DNA of 64,000 bases from Cordilura impudica (taxonomy: Eukaryota > Arthropoda > Insecta > Diptera > Scathophagidae): the NCBI GenBank assembly GCA_963682025.1, contig OY821521.1:196613526-196677525 (forward strand), written 5' to 3'. The translations under genes and the position numbers were made by a program. Position 1 is the stretch's first letter. Each line of letters starts with the position of its first letter. Positions 1-11,303 of this stretch are shown piece by piece. Under the pieces are notes generated by a model. The model was given only the letters and a program-made list of their open reading frames with translations, was not told where the DNA came from and ran no database searches.

Positions 1-334
1 CCTCTAAATGTAAACAGCAGCTGATTTAATTTGTGAATTTACAAAAATTTATTGTTAAAAAAAAAGTTATATATTTTTTAATTGTTAATTAATATTGAAC
101 AATTTATTTTTCTTTCAATATTAATCTTTATAATTTACTCTGTTGTTCTTTCGCCACAAGCAGTGTTGTATTTTCTTATGTTTGTCATGCAAAAATAGAA
201 CCTGTTCTAATTGAAAAATGTACATGTGACTTACCTCATGTATTGTACATAAAGAATGTTTCATATGTACAACTTTTGTTGTAGGAAAATTTGACAGTAC
301 ATATGTAAAAAACACATCATGTAATAGCACCTTA
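1..334 (-). repeat. MITE, partial copy (family C)
   Basis: The window opens inside a short terminal-inverted-repeat element. It ends at about 334 with the terminus TAAGGTGCTATTACAYGATG (read on the minus strand). The same sequence is found in full at 13693-14188 and as one end at 34614-34738. The small reading frames here follow the repeat and are not genes. The outer part is cut off by the window edge. Confidence 0.75.
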
Positions 335-359
335 AGTGGACTTGCCGATGTTCCATCGT

Positions 360-450
360 GTGATGCAGCATTGTATTACACAATTTTGTGTTTTTGATTT
401 TTCTTAAAACACACGTCCATTTTGAAACTTTTAATAATTTTTTCAACACT
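360..450 (+). repeat. Relic of the duplicated 3' flank
   Basis: This stretch, containing AAAACACACGTCCATTTTGA, recurs at 9410-9485 and 17505-17560. It marks the far 3' side of the duplicated KH-gene block in the first unit. Confidence 0.55.
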
Positions 451-471
451 TTGAAGTCATCAAATTAGTCA

Positions 472-706
472 CGTCGACGCTAAAATGATATTATCTAGAA
501 GTGTTGTGTTGATACTTTTAGAAAATATCAATTTAGCGTCGAAGTGACGTTGAGTCGACTCAATCACCACTATTCTGTAAGTCGTTGTTACTTTCAAGTC
601 ACATTTAGTGGACTCGACAGCACATTGACGCTAAATTGATATTATATAGAAGTGTTATTTTTAGAAAATATCACTTTAGCTTCAATGTGACGTCGAGTCG
701 ACTCAA
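472..706 (+). repeat. Two tandem hairpin repeats
   Basis: Two related segments (about 472-562 and 612-706) each contain GACGCTAAA, a loop of about 45 bases, then the inverted arm TTTAGCGTC or a decayed form of it. Both end in GTCGACTCAA. They look like duplicated or abutting hairpin MITEs. No coding content was seen. Confidence 0.55.
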
Positions 707-709
707 TAT

Positions 710-1500
710 CAGCCCAATTCTAAATATTCCCAGGGAAATGAGTTCCCGGGGAATTCATTTTTCCCGAGAATAAATCCTCCTATTCTAAACAGGCGGGGAG
801 AAGAATAATATGGGAGAGAGAATTTCGATTATTCGAAGGCAGCTGTTTTGTTTCAGTTGTTTTGTTTACAAATTTTTGTGGAAATTAATAGTAAAACTTT
901 TTTTAAAATCTTTAATAAATTAAAATAAATACAAAAAATGTTCAGTGTAGCGTTTCTGATGGTAGCTGAAGCAGCAGCAGGACAAGACGGAGCAAAGCAT
1001 GGCAAGAAGAAAGCTACGTGATGCCAGCAACCCACTTGAATTGCCTGCTGAGTTTAATTTCCACTCCAAATTGCGCCATACCCGGCTTAGCTCCTCCTTG
1101 CTTCCTTTGAACATCCTGCATGCAACATCAGGGTTGGCTTGCATTGTGTTTAAAAGAACATGAATTTGTTTTTTTTTTGTTGCGTTTGACCTGAAAGCAA
1201 CAGTAATGCCATAATAATATTATACAAAATTTTAAATGATATATATTACTATTTTTCATAAAAATATTAAATACTTACATTTTTCGCAGCACTCCCTCTC
1301 AATTTTTTGGCGGAATTATTCCCAAATTATTCTCCCTTTTATTGACATTCAGAATAGCTAGTTTTTTCCCGGGGAAGAGATTCCCATTTTCGAAGTTCTT
1401 TTAGAATATGGGTAAAGGGAAAAAATTCCCGGGGAGATTTTATTAAGAATAGGGGAACAGGGAAAAAATTCCCAGGGAATTGTTATTGAGAATTGGGCTG
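710..1500. mobile_element. TIR transposon with Myb/SANT gene relic
   Basis: A 791-bp element is bounded by inverted repeats starting CAGCCCAATTCT (left) and ending AGAATTGGGCTG (right). Subterminal CCCGGGGA blocks are inverted at the two sides. TAT flanks both ends, consistent with a 3-bp target duplication. A minus-strand frame inside resembles the Myb/SANT-like DNA-binding partner of PIF/Harbinger transposons. A second copy of the right end lies at 4640-4770. Confidence 0.7.
920..1144 (-). pseudogene. Myb/SANT-like domain fragment
   Basis: The minus frame begins MQANPDVACRMF and continues through VWRNLEWKLNSAG. This is the pattern of the zeste/Myb-SANT-like DNA-binding domain (a 'P-x-L-A' helix followed by W-x-x-L-x-x-x-L-N-x-x-G) found in the second protein of PIF/Harbinger transposons. 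It lies inside the TIR element at 710-1500, so it is probably a fragment of that transposon's DNA-binding gene. The full domain needs a further helix that is not seen, and the reading frame after residue 40 looks random. Nearby host genes have no relation to it. Assignment rests on motif recall only. Confidence 0.45.
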
Positions 1501-1654
1501 TATGACTTCAAAGCGACGACGACTTACAGAAAAGGTGAATGTTTTGACTTCAAAGAGACGACGATGACTAACATAATAGGGATTATTTTATTTAAATCAG
1601 ACTTATAGAAAATTTTGTCTTCGTAAGTTCTCACTCGAATATTTTTCCCCTTTT

Positions 1655-1850
1655 TTTAAAGAATCCAATTAACCCCAGTGTTTTATTATTACAAAATTTC
1701 GAATAATCAAAGTTAAACAACCATTTTATATATTTCAATTTTTTTTTATTTGTATTGGATAACAAAACTAAACAATTTAATGTTTTTTTTAAATATATAG
1801 TTTCAAACTTACCATAAATTAAACCATTCAATTTGATGAGACATAAACAA
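1655..1850 (+). repeat. Duplicated 3' flank block, unit 1
   Basis: The block (CAGTGTTTTATTATTACAAA through TTAAACCATTC) matches 7195-7335, 9905-10085 and 17630-17775. It marks sequence that was duplicated with the KH genes. From about 1900 to 2600 nothing else is recognisable, only AT-rich sequence. Confidence 0.6.
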
Positions 1851-2609
1851 AAAAATAAAATAAAAACAAGGAAAAAAGAAAAAATCTTTTTTAAAGACAT
1901 TGTTATTCACGTAATATAAACTTTCGTTCTTAAGTCGACTTAGGCGGTTATCGAATGTGACCACAGAAATATACAGTACCGACATTTCAAATAGCTCGTT
2001 TACTAACGAACATTAAACTATGTAAAAATTTTGTTTTTATCGTGTAATTTTTAAGCTATTTTTCTTTTAGGCGTTGCTGTTATTTTTTTTAAAGTCTTAA
2101 ATAGAATAGATCTAACACGATGATAAATAGAAAGTTTTATTCTAAAAAATAGTTTTAAAGTTAGATCAATCGTCCATAAGGTAGACATTTATTTAAATTA
2201 GCACATGAGAAAAGTAGCTATATAAAAATAATATACATTTTTCGGTAAAATTTTTTATTTAAGGTAAGAAAATTAATTAAGGAGTGAATATAAAAAAATT
2301 TTTATATTTTTTGCAAGAATGGGACGAGAAAATACTCAAATCCTGAAATTAGAAGATTTGTCCTTGAATATTTAAAAAGCTGACATACACCGAAAAAGAC
2401 ACATAATGAAATGTTCCAGAGAGAAAATGTATAATATTAATCTTATTAAAAAAATGCGTAGAAAGATGAAAAATTCAAAATAAATAATAGTTTTAGTCGT
2501 GGTTAACAAAATTAAAAAAGGGGTCTAGCAAATAATGAAAAGAACAAAATTAAGTGTGCTCATATTTTTTCTTATAAAACGTGCTATTTAAAATGTCGTC
2601 ACTGTATTT

Positions 2610-3074
2610 AGGCATTTGTTTATTTTCATACTGTATGAAGCAAGTAATTATTGTGTATTTTATGTTATAATTTTTATTTTTATAATTATACGGGCCCGTT
2701 TTTACAATCTTCAGTTAGATATCAGATTGTAGGTCCGGGTTTCCATTTTTTATGAAATAGTACATTTAATTTTTTTATTGTAATATATTTATAATTAAGC
2801 TGTGTCCCACTGACTTGTCGAAAACTATGTAAAGAAACCAGATTATGTACGCCTCATTTCATTACTTTTTTATAGTAAATATATTTTTGAAACAAGAGTA
2901 GATAGTTAATGTTTTTGTTTTACATAAATCAGTGGCATAATGTGAACACAGAGCTTAATTGTTAGTGCATGCGTTATTTTTTATTTTATTTTATACATAT
3001 TTTATGTCTTTATTAATTCTTTAAAAATTTATATTTCAGTTGTTTCATCTCAATTTGACAGTTTTTTTATAAGC
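2610..3074 (-). repeat. Shared 3' flank of KH gene 1
   Basis: This region, downstream of the first KH gene, contains TACGGGCCCGTTTTTACAAT and a following ATCAGATTGTAGGTYCGGG block. It is alignable with 11030-11303 (gene 2) and 20320-20560 plus 21300-21467 (gene 3). It is probably 3' UTR and downstream sequence carried by the duplication. Confidence 0.6.
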
Positions 3075-5927
3075 TTATACGGATGGAAAGGTTTTTTTTG
3101 TAGAGACTGCACGCAAACGTTTAACTTCGCCGTATGTCATTACTGATGTACGTTTATTTCCAGTTGGTGTAGATGGAGCTATAAAATTTTATTTGAGTTT
3201 ATGTTTTTATATTGTTTATATTTGCGTTATAGTTATTTCATTATTTACACAAAATTAATTTATTTAGTATTACTATTTTAAATATTATTATTTATTCTAG
3301 TTATTTTATTGTAATTTGAAAACGTTGAAAAACGTATATAGGTTGGACTGCTTTAGAAGAAAAATATAAGTAATTAAAAATTAAATAATAATTTTCCAAT
3401 TTATATATGTATATCTCAATTGTTTTCCAGAAATTTTGAATTGTATTTCAGAAAACATCAATTTATTTTCAGAATCTAAAACCAATTTACCCTTCAATAC
3501 CGAAAAGTTGATACTGTCTAAAAAGAAACTGACATTTCTGAAATAAAATAGGTAGAAAAAAAAAAAGTAAGAAAATTATAGCCGGTCTAGACCGCTTTAA
3601 GATACCCTATACCATGCCTTTGGATATGAAAAAGTTGTTATCAGATGCTATATTTATATGCGGAATAGGTTGAACAATTTATCGATTCTGACCTATTTGG
3701 CAAGGTCACTTATTTTTTACAAAAACATATATAAAACAAATTGAGAATAATCTGTGCAAATTTTTTATTTTGTGATAGATTTAAGTGAAGATTGGGAATC
3801 AGCTTCATATGGGGGCTATGACTAAGACTTGTCCTATAGGGTTTATTTTAAATGGATGTAATAAACATACACAAACCCAATTTTACTGAGATCTATACAA
3901 TTTGGATATTATGGCAATAGGTCTGAACATGAACCGATATTCACCAATTAATAGCGTTGATCACATGGCCGGTACAAGCTAATCAAAATATATTCATATT
4001 TGTGACCTGGATTTTGATTACAATGTTTACATGGACACATCTACGGACGGACGGACGATCAAACATCAGCACAGTCATTCTACACCAACCTCATAGTGGT
4101 ATAGGATATATATATATATCAAACTAACTCATACTCAATCTTTAGATCCTGTTGCATGGTCAAAAACTTTATCAGGTAAATATTCAAATGTTATGCCTGG
4201 TTTTCACTATGTCATATAAGCTGACAACAAACAATTGCCTCAACTGACATCTAGTAATTTTCTATTCATTACGTATTCTTTGTGTGTGTGCAAACGAAAA
4301 TAAATTTGAAAGAAAAATTAAATAAAAAAAAAAAAAAAAAAAAGAATAGCATAGCTATGATGCGAGCAATCTTGGAGGAAATTGGTGTTGTAGAACAACA
4401 ACGAAATAGCTAAAAAGGATTGATAGAAGTCAATTGCGGGCTGAATCTATGGAAAACGCAATCAATGCCTGAATTGGCTTTCATTAAAGTTAAAAAAGTT
4501 GAAGTTTGGCTTTATTTGTGGTCTTCAGCCTACAAGATTAATAAAATATTATTTTTTTTATTTAAATTTTGTTTTATCAAAATTCTTCTTACATTTTTAA
4601 GTAAACTCCCGTCTGTTTTGCAAGGGAAATTTTTTGAGGGAAAAAGCCAAATTCAAGTGCATTGAGAATAACTACTTTTTTCCCATCAAATTTTTTTCCG
4701 AATGAATTTTTATTCATAATAGGGGAAAAGGGAGAAGTGAGAAATTTCATGCGGAATTTTTGTTTTGAATTGGGCTGAGTATATTTTTTTATGATACATT
4801 CTACCGTCGAATACTAGCTACTGGAGAAAAATTTTAACAAAAAAAAAAAAAAATTAGAAATTCTATATCGATTATTTTAAAACTACAACTTTCATAATAA
4901 ATAAACTCTCACCTTGCATATATTTATATCCATTAGAACTTGGTCGTTTTACGTCACGAGGCTCCTCATATATCTCCTCATTCGGCTCTTCATGATCTAC
5001 GGGGCTAAAGTATAATAGTAAAGTATAATAGATATATATTGATTAAAAAAAAATATAATGAACTCACTCCGAGTTGGAAGTATGATTGAGAAGAGATGTA
5101 TATTTTGGTGTACCTTTAATGCCGCCCAGTTTATCAAATACCGTCCTAAAATGTTAATTTTTTAGAAATGCAAAGTACTTAAAAATCGATGGTATAAAAT
5201 TTACTTATAATACTTTGGATTGCCGCCATAGCCGGGTTTTGCTAATTCAGGATCAGTTTCCATTATTTCACGCAACTGATCGAGGGATACTTCATCGTTT
5301 TTGTCTGGTATAAGATATTTACGTATCTCGGCCAAAGCATATGCCATACGAGCATAACACTCAGCTGGTGTAGCAACTGTACTTATTTCTACGAACATAT
5401 CTTTTTTCAAATGATTATAGCGGGGATCATCAGAGTTGCGCAACTCTTCTTCCTTGTTTTTGTCGCGCATTGAATTGCGTCCCTTGATTTTAATCTTACA
5501 TTGGGTCTCCTCCTGTAGCCGTCGTAAAGTATTTCCTTTGGGTCCCAATAATTTCCCACTAAAGTTAAATTTGGCATATTGTTTAACTGGCACATATACT
5601 TTTTGAGTAAGTTTCATAGGTCTTTGTTTTAAAACATCTGCATAGAATTCTCGACCAGGAATACGTCCAGTACTGTAAACCTTGTCAAATGCTTTAGGAG
5701 ACAACGAAAAACCCAAGCTATATTTTAAAAAAACATCCCAACTTTACAAGATATATATGTATGTACATACCGTCGTCTACTAATGAAGAAACCAAAGGAA
5801 AGTCTTCTCCTAAACGGGAGCTTTCCTTCTCTAAGTCAGTTAAATAACTTTGAGCAACTTCATTTATTTTAGGTTGATATACTTCAGCGTCGCTTCTGGG
5901 TTCCACAAAATTTTCTTCGTTTGACAT
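3075..5927 (-). CDS. KH-domain RNA-binding protein, tandem copy 1
   Basis: Five exons join in frame: 5927-5771, 5691-5205, 5145-5068, 5004-4913 and 3178-3075, giving 305 aa. All introns are GT-AG. The protein is a Sam68/Quaking-related (STAR-type) single KH protein of the Drosophila qkr58E/kep1 group, whose members bind RNA and act in splicing. A Qua1-like helix (residues ~20-50) is followed by STGRIPGREFYADV, then the KH domain with the GPKG loop at 102-105 and the YALAEIRKYLIPDKNDE extension. The tail is acidic, then basic (last exon ends KKTFPSV). Exon 2 was taken to start at CATTTGACAAG because only that acceptor keeps phase 1 and restores the family junction 'DD-A-FDKVYSTGRIP'. The last intron (1.7 kb) holds repeats (3566-4110, 4361-4770). 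No inactivating change was seen. The exact one-to-one orthologue is not clear. Confidence 0.88.
3566..4110 (+). mobile_element. Dispersed repeat family A, shortened copy
   Basis: It begins with GTAAGAAAATTATAG and the palindromic GGTCTAGACC. It ends near CATAGTGGTATAGG and contains the ACGGACGGACGG block. Longer copies are at 15229-15986, 20580-21275 (inverted) and 61052-61856. This copy lies in the last intron of the first KH gene and has internal deletions. The element class is not known to me. Confidence 0.7.
4361..4770 (+). mobile_element. Fragment of the CAGCCCAATT element
   Basis: The right end (AATTGGGCTG preceded by an AGGGGAAAAGGG block) matches the right end of the element at 710-1500. 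Upstream, a plus-strand reading with frameshifts (MRAILEEIGVVEQQR) looks like the C-terminal helix of a Harbinger DNA-binding partner. It is intronic in KH gene 1. The poly-A tract at 4325-4343 precedes it. Confidence 0.45.
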
Positions 5928-6106
5928 TTTTAGTTTTCACTTTATTTTTCTCAAAAATTACTAAGTTCTTTCTTTCGCGTACTGTACTTTAGCTCATGAA
6001 GTCTGCTTTCACTTTAATGAATACCACAATCTAAACATGTATACCAAGATTTTCATCTATACCACCACAGCCTTCATATTCGTAAACTGTAGCCATCACT
6101 TTTACA

Positions 6107-6230
6107 AAATGGCTGCAAAATAAAAATGTTTATATATATATACATACTCGAGGTACACACATTTATAAATACAACAAAGAAGGCTCTATATGGGCATACA
6201 AATTTCATCGGTTAATGCTTTGTCGTACGA
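6107..6230 (-). promoter_or_regulatory. Conserved upstream block, KH gene 1
   Basis: ACAAAATGGCTGC (a GCCATTTT Pho/YY1-type core on the gene strand) is followed by an AAAGAAGGC...GGCATAC block and GTCGTACGA. The same order of blocks lies upstream of the other two tandem genes (12994-13092, 24328-24420), about 130-300 bp before each ATG. Retention in all three suggests promoter function. The factor is inferred from the motif only. Confidence 0.5.
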
Positions 6231-6239
6231 CCGGCTGTT

Positions 6240-7190
6240 AAATGTGAAAATTTAAATGTTTGGTAATCCTGAGATTTTGCTCATAATATATATATTTTTT
6301 AAATACTTCAAAAAAAATAAATTACATTGAGTTTTGGAAATGTTCACTAACACTATTTGTTAATTATTAAATGTGCTACTACAAAATCTAGTAGCGAAAA
6401 TCTCTCCAAAAAAATAATTTGATTAAGAAAAAAAAATTAAACGATATTAACTCTATTAGTATTAATATAAAACTTTTTAATTCAATTTAGATGAAAAGTA
6501 GGATCGTATTTTATTGACAATGGTCGAGAAGGAATGAGAAGACTGTATAAGTTAACAAAGATTCAAATTCTATTTATATGTGTGGATATATATTTCCGAA
6601 ATCAGATTCAAACTAATGGAGTTATATACAAAATCTATATATAAACTTTAGAGTTTCAGAACTCGGATTGTTACAAACATTGCAGTACATAATTTAAAGA
6701 GGTCACTTAACATTTTCTATAATATACTACGTCAAAAGAACATTTTTCATTTAAAACTACTTTGTTAAACAATAATTTAAAAAGAAATATGTAAGTACAT
6801 AAAATTTCTATTTATTTTAAGTTGACTTTTTCATTTGGCCACCTTCAAAATTACCTAAGTTTTTCCTTTTTCGCAAATCTTAAAACATGCGAACTGACAA
6901 AATAATGAATTTATATAGCAATCTATGTCAAAACTTTGCAGACCCGTAACTTGGATATGGACCGTGGACAAAAAAACTTAACCCAAAAATTACTACCCAA
7001 AACAGATTGTGCCTTTTAAGTAGTTTTGTTACAAATATTTATATAGTTTTAAACTGTCTGCGCTTTTATAGGTTAATTTAAGTGTATAAGGGCCGCTTAA
7101 TTACTGACGCGTACCAACCAGTACTAGTAGCCATAATCATAATCAACCCTTAGCAACCCACATAGAATTATGTTCGGAAAATATTTCTTA
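6240..7190. other. Intergenic, nothing recognised
   Basis: AT-rich sequence upstream of KH gene 1. No long reading frame, repeat terminus or RNA gene could be supported on either strand. Confidence 0.5.
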
Positions 7191-7194
7191 TGGA

Positions 7195-7335
7195 ATCAAC
7201 CCCAGTGTTTGATAATTACAAAATTTCGAATAATCTAGGCTAAACTCACATTTTATGTATGTATATCAATATTTTTATATTTGTATTAGATAAGAACTAA
7301 ACATACTCAAACAATATTAATTTTTTAAATATGTA
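7195..7335 (+). repeat. Duplicated 3' flank block (extra copy)
   Basis: The sequence from CAACCCCAGTGTTTGATAAT to the AACTAAACATAC segment matches 1660-1810, 9905-10080 and 17630-17770. There are four such blocks but only three KH gene copies. The extra one could mark a boundary of the duplication or a lost unit. Confidence 0.55.
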
Positions 7336-7339
7336 CACA

Positions 7340-7800
7340 TTCTTACAAAAGTTTTCATACCCCTGATAATTTGAGTTTTTTATATAAATTATTAATGGAA
7401 AATGCTTCAATGCTTTTTAATTTTTTGTATTGGATTTTCTTGCACAATATATCCTAAACATTTTATAATACCATAAATATACATACATATGTATAAGAAC
7501 ATAAAATAATTCTGCTTTTGATTTTTCCTATATTTAAAAAAGTTTACATACGATCTTAAATAATACTTAAAAAAAGTATTAATATCTCGTATGGCCTCCT
7601 TTAGCTTTCTTCATTACAGAAGATAGTTGAAATTCCGTTCCATTACTCCATCAACGTTTCCTTCAGAACTGGAATTGATGCAATTTGGCGTCTGTTATAG
7701 AGAAGCCAATCGTTTACAATGTTAGAATTCTTCGGATTGTCATCCCGGAGAAATATAAATTTTTCGCCCAGATGCAACATTTGGACACTAGAGAGGAAGC
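7340..7800 (-). pseudogene. Tc1-like transposase remnant
   Basis: The minus strand of 7600-7790 reads, with interruptions, FIFLRDDNPKNSNIVNDWL and then ASIPVLKETLMEXWNGIST. This corresponds to the D-D-N-P-K-x-S and terminal W-N-x-I regions of Tc1-family DDE transposases. The stretch between these two motifs, including the third catalytic acidic residue, is mostly missing. AT-rich flanks (7340-7560) may be the rest of the element. There is no intact frame. Confidence 0.55.
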
Positions 7801-7859
7801 TGCCCTTAAAAATATAGTACACATGTAGTTATTGTTGTTTGTTTAGCAGACTATAGACC

Positions 7860-8190
7860 CTTTAACCATTTCCGTTTCAATTTAGTCTACCGATAAATCT
7901 ATATTTTTATAAAAACAATACTTTTGAACAATATTTAATGCCTTCAATGCTTCTTTAAGTGAATGAATTTGGTTAACCTGATCATCTTCAGGACGCTTTC
8001 CATTTTCTTTATCCATTTATAAATTACCGTTGATGATATAATCAACGGTAATTTCAGTCAAATCTCCATAACATTCTACATCGCCGTCACAATGCACATA
8101 TTCCATGCTGTCTAGAATTATATATAGAAAATCCACCTCTTCACTGGTTTCCAGATAATTTTCGGGGGTCCCGGTGATTGTAAAATAAAC
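7860..8190 (-). pseudogene. Possible pogo/Tigger-like transposase tail
   Basis: The minus strand gives an acidic stretch (SEEVDFLYIILDSMEYV, then DLTEITVDYIING), a stop, and then DDQVNQIHSLKEALKVLNIV. Acidic tails followed by 'S-x-x-EAL-x-x-L' are typical of pogo/Tigger transposase C-termini. The catalytic core is absent, so the call is weak. A perfect palindrome with 11-bp arms lies inside it at 8024-8051. Confidence 0.3.
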
Positions 8191-8439
8191 AAATTTAATA
8201 ACGTCTTTTTCACTCCATTTCTTTTGTTTTCCGTAAGAGGATACTAAAGGTGATTTTGTTTATGAAAACAATTTAAAACTTTCAAAAATATGAGGCGCTT
8301 ATCTTAAATGTGCAGATACAAAAAGTGCGTTTAAAGGAAATTATTATTGAATTTTGAAAAATAAAAAAAAAAAATTTGTGCAGTTATATAGGCAAAGTGC
8401 ACCTTTTGAATTAAAAAAAAAATACTACGAGGTGATATC

Positions 8440-9335
8440 AACCTGACCTGAAAAAGAAAACACAACTTTGGGAAATATTTTCTTTATTTCTAACATAATC
8501 TACTTTTCGTCCGATACAGTTTTCCCACCGATATTTAATAACTTCGACACCCTGTTAATAGTAAGAACTGTCTAGTTCCTTAAAATAGCCATCAACCGTA
8601 GACTCCACCTCTTCATTGTTGGCAAATCTTTTACCAACGAGAATTGTTTTCAAGTTTTGAAATAGAAAACAAGTCGAGGGAGCTAGATCTGGCATATAAG
8701 GTGCGTGATGAAGCAATTCAAACTTTAATTCTGGATTTTTGCCATAGCAGTAGTGGATTGCATTGTATTGATCTTCTTTTTCAACTGACGCATGCAATGA
8801 TGTGTCTATTCCACAATGTGGAATGTATAAAAATGACGAGACACTAGGTCTATATTGTCATTTTGTGGGGATATAAATTTGTATGTGGTTGATACAGTCA
8901 TTGCCTTCACAACGGAGGTTAGGGTGAGCTGTTTTATATGTAAACTAAAAAAAAAAAAAAAACACGTGCAAAAAGTACATTTAACCTATTTGCACGTGCA
9001 ATAGCAACACCAGGACCACAAAGTAAAAAACTGAAACGCGTTTTCTCTTATGCGATATAATAGAAGCCGCGAGGCAACTTTTGACTGTTCCTTTGTCTGA
9101 GGTATGAAGTGGTGGACCCATGTCTCATCCCTGGTTACGAATCGACCAAAAACTTGGCTTCAAAGCGGGCCTAAATCATTCATTTCATCTAGCTCATGCA
9201 CCTTCAACCGAAGATCATCTCATACCATTTTGTGGATTTTCTTAACCGTTTCTGGTATCCATCCACCTCAATTGGTTGACCACTTGGGTTTTCCCATTGC
9301 TAAAACCAATTTAGTGATTATCTAACTCCTCAAAT
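8440..9335 (-). pseudogene. Mariner-type transposase, decayed
   Basis: Minus-strand pieces in several frames match mariner transposases: WVHHFIPQTKEQSK (near 9060-9110, the second catalytic D region) and, downstream, ELLHHAPYMPDLAPSTCFLF followed by GKRFANNEEVESTVDGYFKEL (8570-8730, the D34D third-aspartate region). Frameshifts and a deletion separate them, so no protein is made. The adjoining sequence 9310-9480 recurs at 17400-17560, so the insertion may predate the KH-gene block duplication. No clean terminal repeats were found. Confidence 0.75.
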
Positions 9336-9612
9336 ATTTACAATGCTGCTTCATATAACGTTTCACTTAATTTTTTTCTCTTTTGATTTTACTCCCAACC
9401 ATAATTTTTATATTACACAATTTTGTTTGCGTTTTGGTTTAAAATTTTCATTGATTTTTCTTAAAACACACGTCCATTTTGAAATTTTATTTTACTTTTG
9501 ATAAAATTTTGTATATATGTATGTACATTTTTTCATTTAAGCTTAGTTACATCGGGCTGAATATAAAACAAATTTTGTCATTCGATGAGATCGCTCGAAT
9601 ATTTTTACACCT

Positions 9613-9834
9613 GGGGCCAAATCACCGCATTCGATATCGAGTAAAATCAATCGAAATTCCACATTTTGGTTTAATATTTGAAGAAGACGGACAAACGCTC
9701 GACCACGATTCGCTTTTCTTCTCAACCAGAGGCGATAATTCTTCAAATGTGGGAAAGAAAAATTATTAACATTTTACTTTGGGAAATAAAAAATGATTTC
9801 GATCGAAAAATTTCGATAACGATGCGGTGACTTG
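9613..9834. mobile_element. MITE with 55-bp flanking duplication
   Basis: The inverted ends are GGGCCAAATCACCGCATTCG (left) and CGATGCGGTGACTTG (right). A fragment of the same terminus is at 14509-14540. Direct copies of a ~55-bp host segment ending ATATTTTTACACCTG flank it at 9555-9613 and 9838-9893, while the third unit (17583-17636) has one copy. This is far longer than a normal target duplication. Confidence 0.6.
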
Positions 9835-9904
9835 TTTTGAATATAAAACAAATTGTGTCATTCAATAAGTTCGCTCGAATATTTTTACACCTGACTTTTT
9901 CTTA

Positions 9905-10098
9905 CTAAATCCAAGTAACGCCAGCGTTTGATAATTACAAAATTTCGAATAATCTAAGTTAAACGAACATTTTATGTATTTTAATATTTAGTTTTTATTT
10001 GTATTAAGAACTTAACATACACATGAACAATTAAATTTTTTATATATATTTTCAAACTTACCATTAATTAAACCATTCCGTTTGATGTGACAAAAAAA
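9905..10098 (+). repeat. Duplicated 3' flank block, unit 2
   Basis: It matches 1655-1850 and 17630-17785 (CAAAATTTCGAATAATCTAA through TTAATTAAACCATTC). It is part of the duplication that carried KH gene 2. Confidence 0.6.
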
Positions 10099-10130
10099 TA
10101 ATTTTCTTTATATTGAACTTTAATTACAGA

Positions 10131-11000
10131 AGTGGTCAATACAATTGCAACTGAAATCAAATTTTAATTTAGCATTAATATTCTCCACAAAACTTTCAGT
10201 ATGTTTTAATTTTTTTTATGTTCGTTATACTGTATCGTTCGTTATACTACAAACACAATTATTCATTAGCTTACAATAATAAAAACCAATCCTAATCTAA
10301 GTCTTTGAAACATTTGCAATTATTGATGAATGCAAAAGAAAAAATTATTATGTATATTTAATATTTAGTTGCATAACCTTAATTTTTTAATCTTTTAGAC
10401 ATTGACGCTATGAGCTTTTCAATATATTCCCTTGGAATTGCATTCCACTGTCGCTCCAATTGGACAAAAAGTTATTCACCATTTTATTTTCGATATTACA
10501 TGTGTTGAGATCGGGAGACTGTGGTGGCCACGACATGACGATGATTTTCCTCGAATAGAGCTTCTACAACTCCTGATGTGCAACTCTGGGGATCGTTATC
10601 GTGTTGAAAATTCCAAACAAGTGGCATTTCCCATTCGATAAATGAAAGCATAACTGAGCTAAGGTCTCTATAAATGAATTTCAATTTTAGCTTCTCTGGG
10701 AACTGCTTTGGGATATTTCTAAAAAAAAAAAAATAATTTTTCGGTCATCTCTTACAGTTGTTATACGGAGGCGTCTTCTTCCTTTATGAATGTTTCCGCC
10801 ATTAAATATACGACAAATCCTTGATTTGGGAACAGTGTATTCGAAACAGTAAATATCTAATTTTTGTTGTAAGTTAAAGGACTTTATTGTAATTTTTATT
10901 TGTTTAACAAAACAAAATAAAAAGTAACGAACAGTCATTTGACGGACGATAATCAAAGAAAATTTCAAGTTCGATTTCAGTTGCAAATGTATTGACCACT
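10131..11000 (-). mobile_element. Tc1-like transposon, degenerate
   Basis: The inverted ends are AGTGGTCAATACAATTGCAA (left) and the complement of AGTGGTCAATACATTTGCAA (right), about 28 bp with few mismatches. The minus strand encodes pieces of a Tc1 transposase: WNFQHDNDPQSCTSGVVEAL (second catalytic D region, ~10560-10620) and LERQWNAIPREYIEKLIASM (C-terminus, ~10395-10460). Frames are broken and the NPIEN region is lost. It sits in the 3' flank of KH gene 2, in the interval where the other two copies have different sequence. Confidence 0.8.
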
Positions 11001-11303
11001 ACTACTTTATTGGTTAGGCTTTAGTTTTTTATATTCATACTATATAAAGCAAGTAACTATTGTGTTAATTTTATATGTTATAATTTTTATTTTATAATTA
11101 TACGGACCCATTTTTACAATCTTCAGTTAGATATCAGATTGTATGTTCAGGTTTTAAAATTTTTATGAATACATTAAATTTTTTAATGAAAAATATTTAT
11201 AATTAAGCTTTGTCCCACCGACTTGCTTAATTGTTAGTGCATTATTTTTTTTTATATATATTTTATGTTTTTATTACTTTTTAAAATATATATTTCAATT
11301 AAT

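Noticed and set aside
5717..5927. Exon 2 of KH copy 1 starting at 5717 after ATATAG
   Set aside because: Breaks the phase with exon 1 and has no equivalent in copies 2 and 3; the acceptor before 5691 fits all three.
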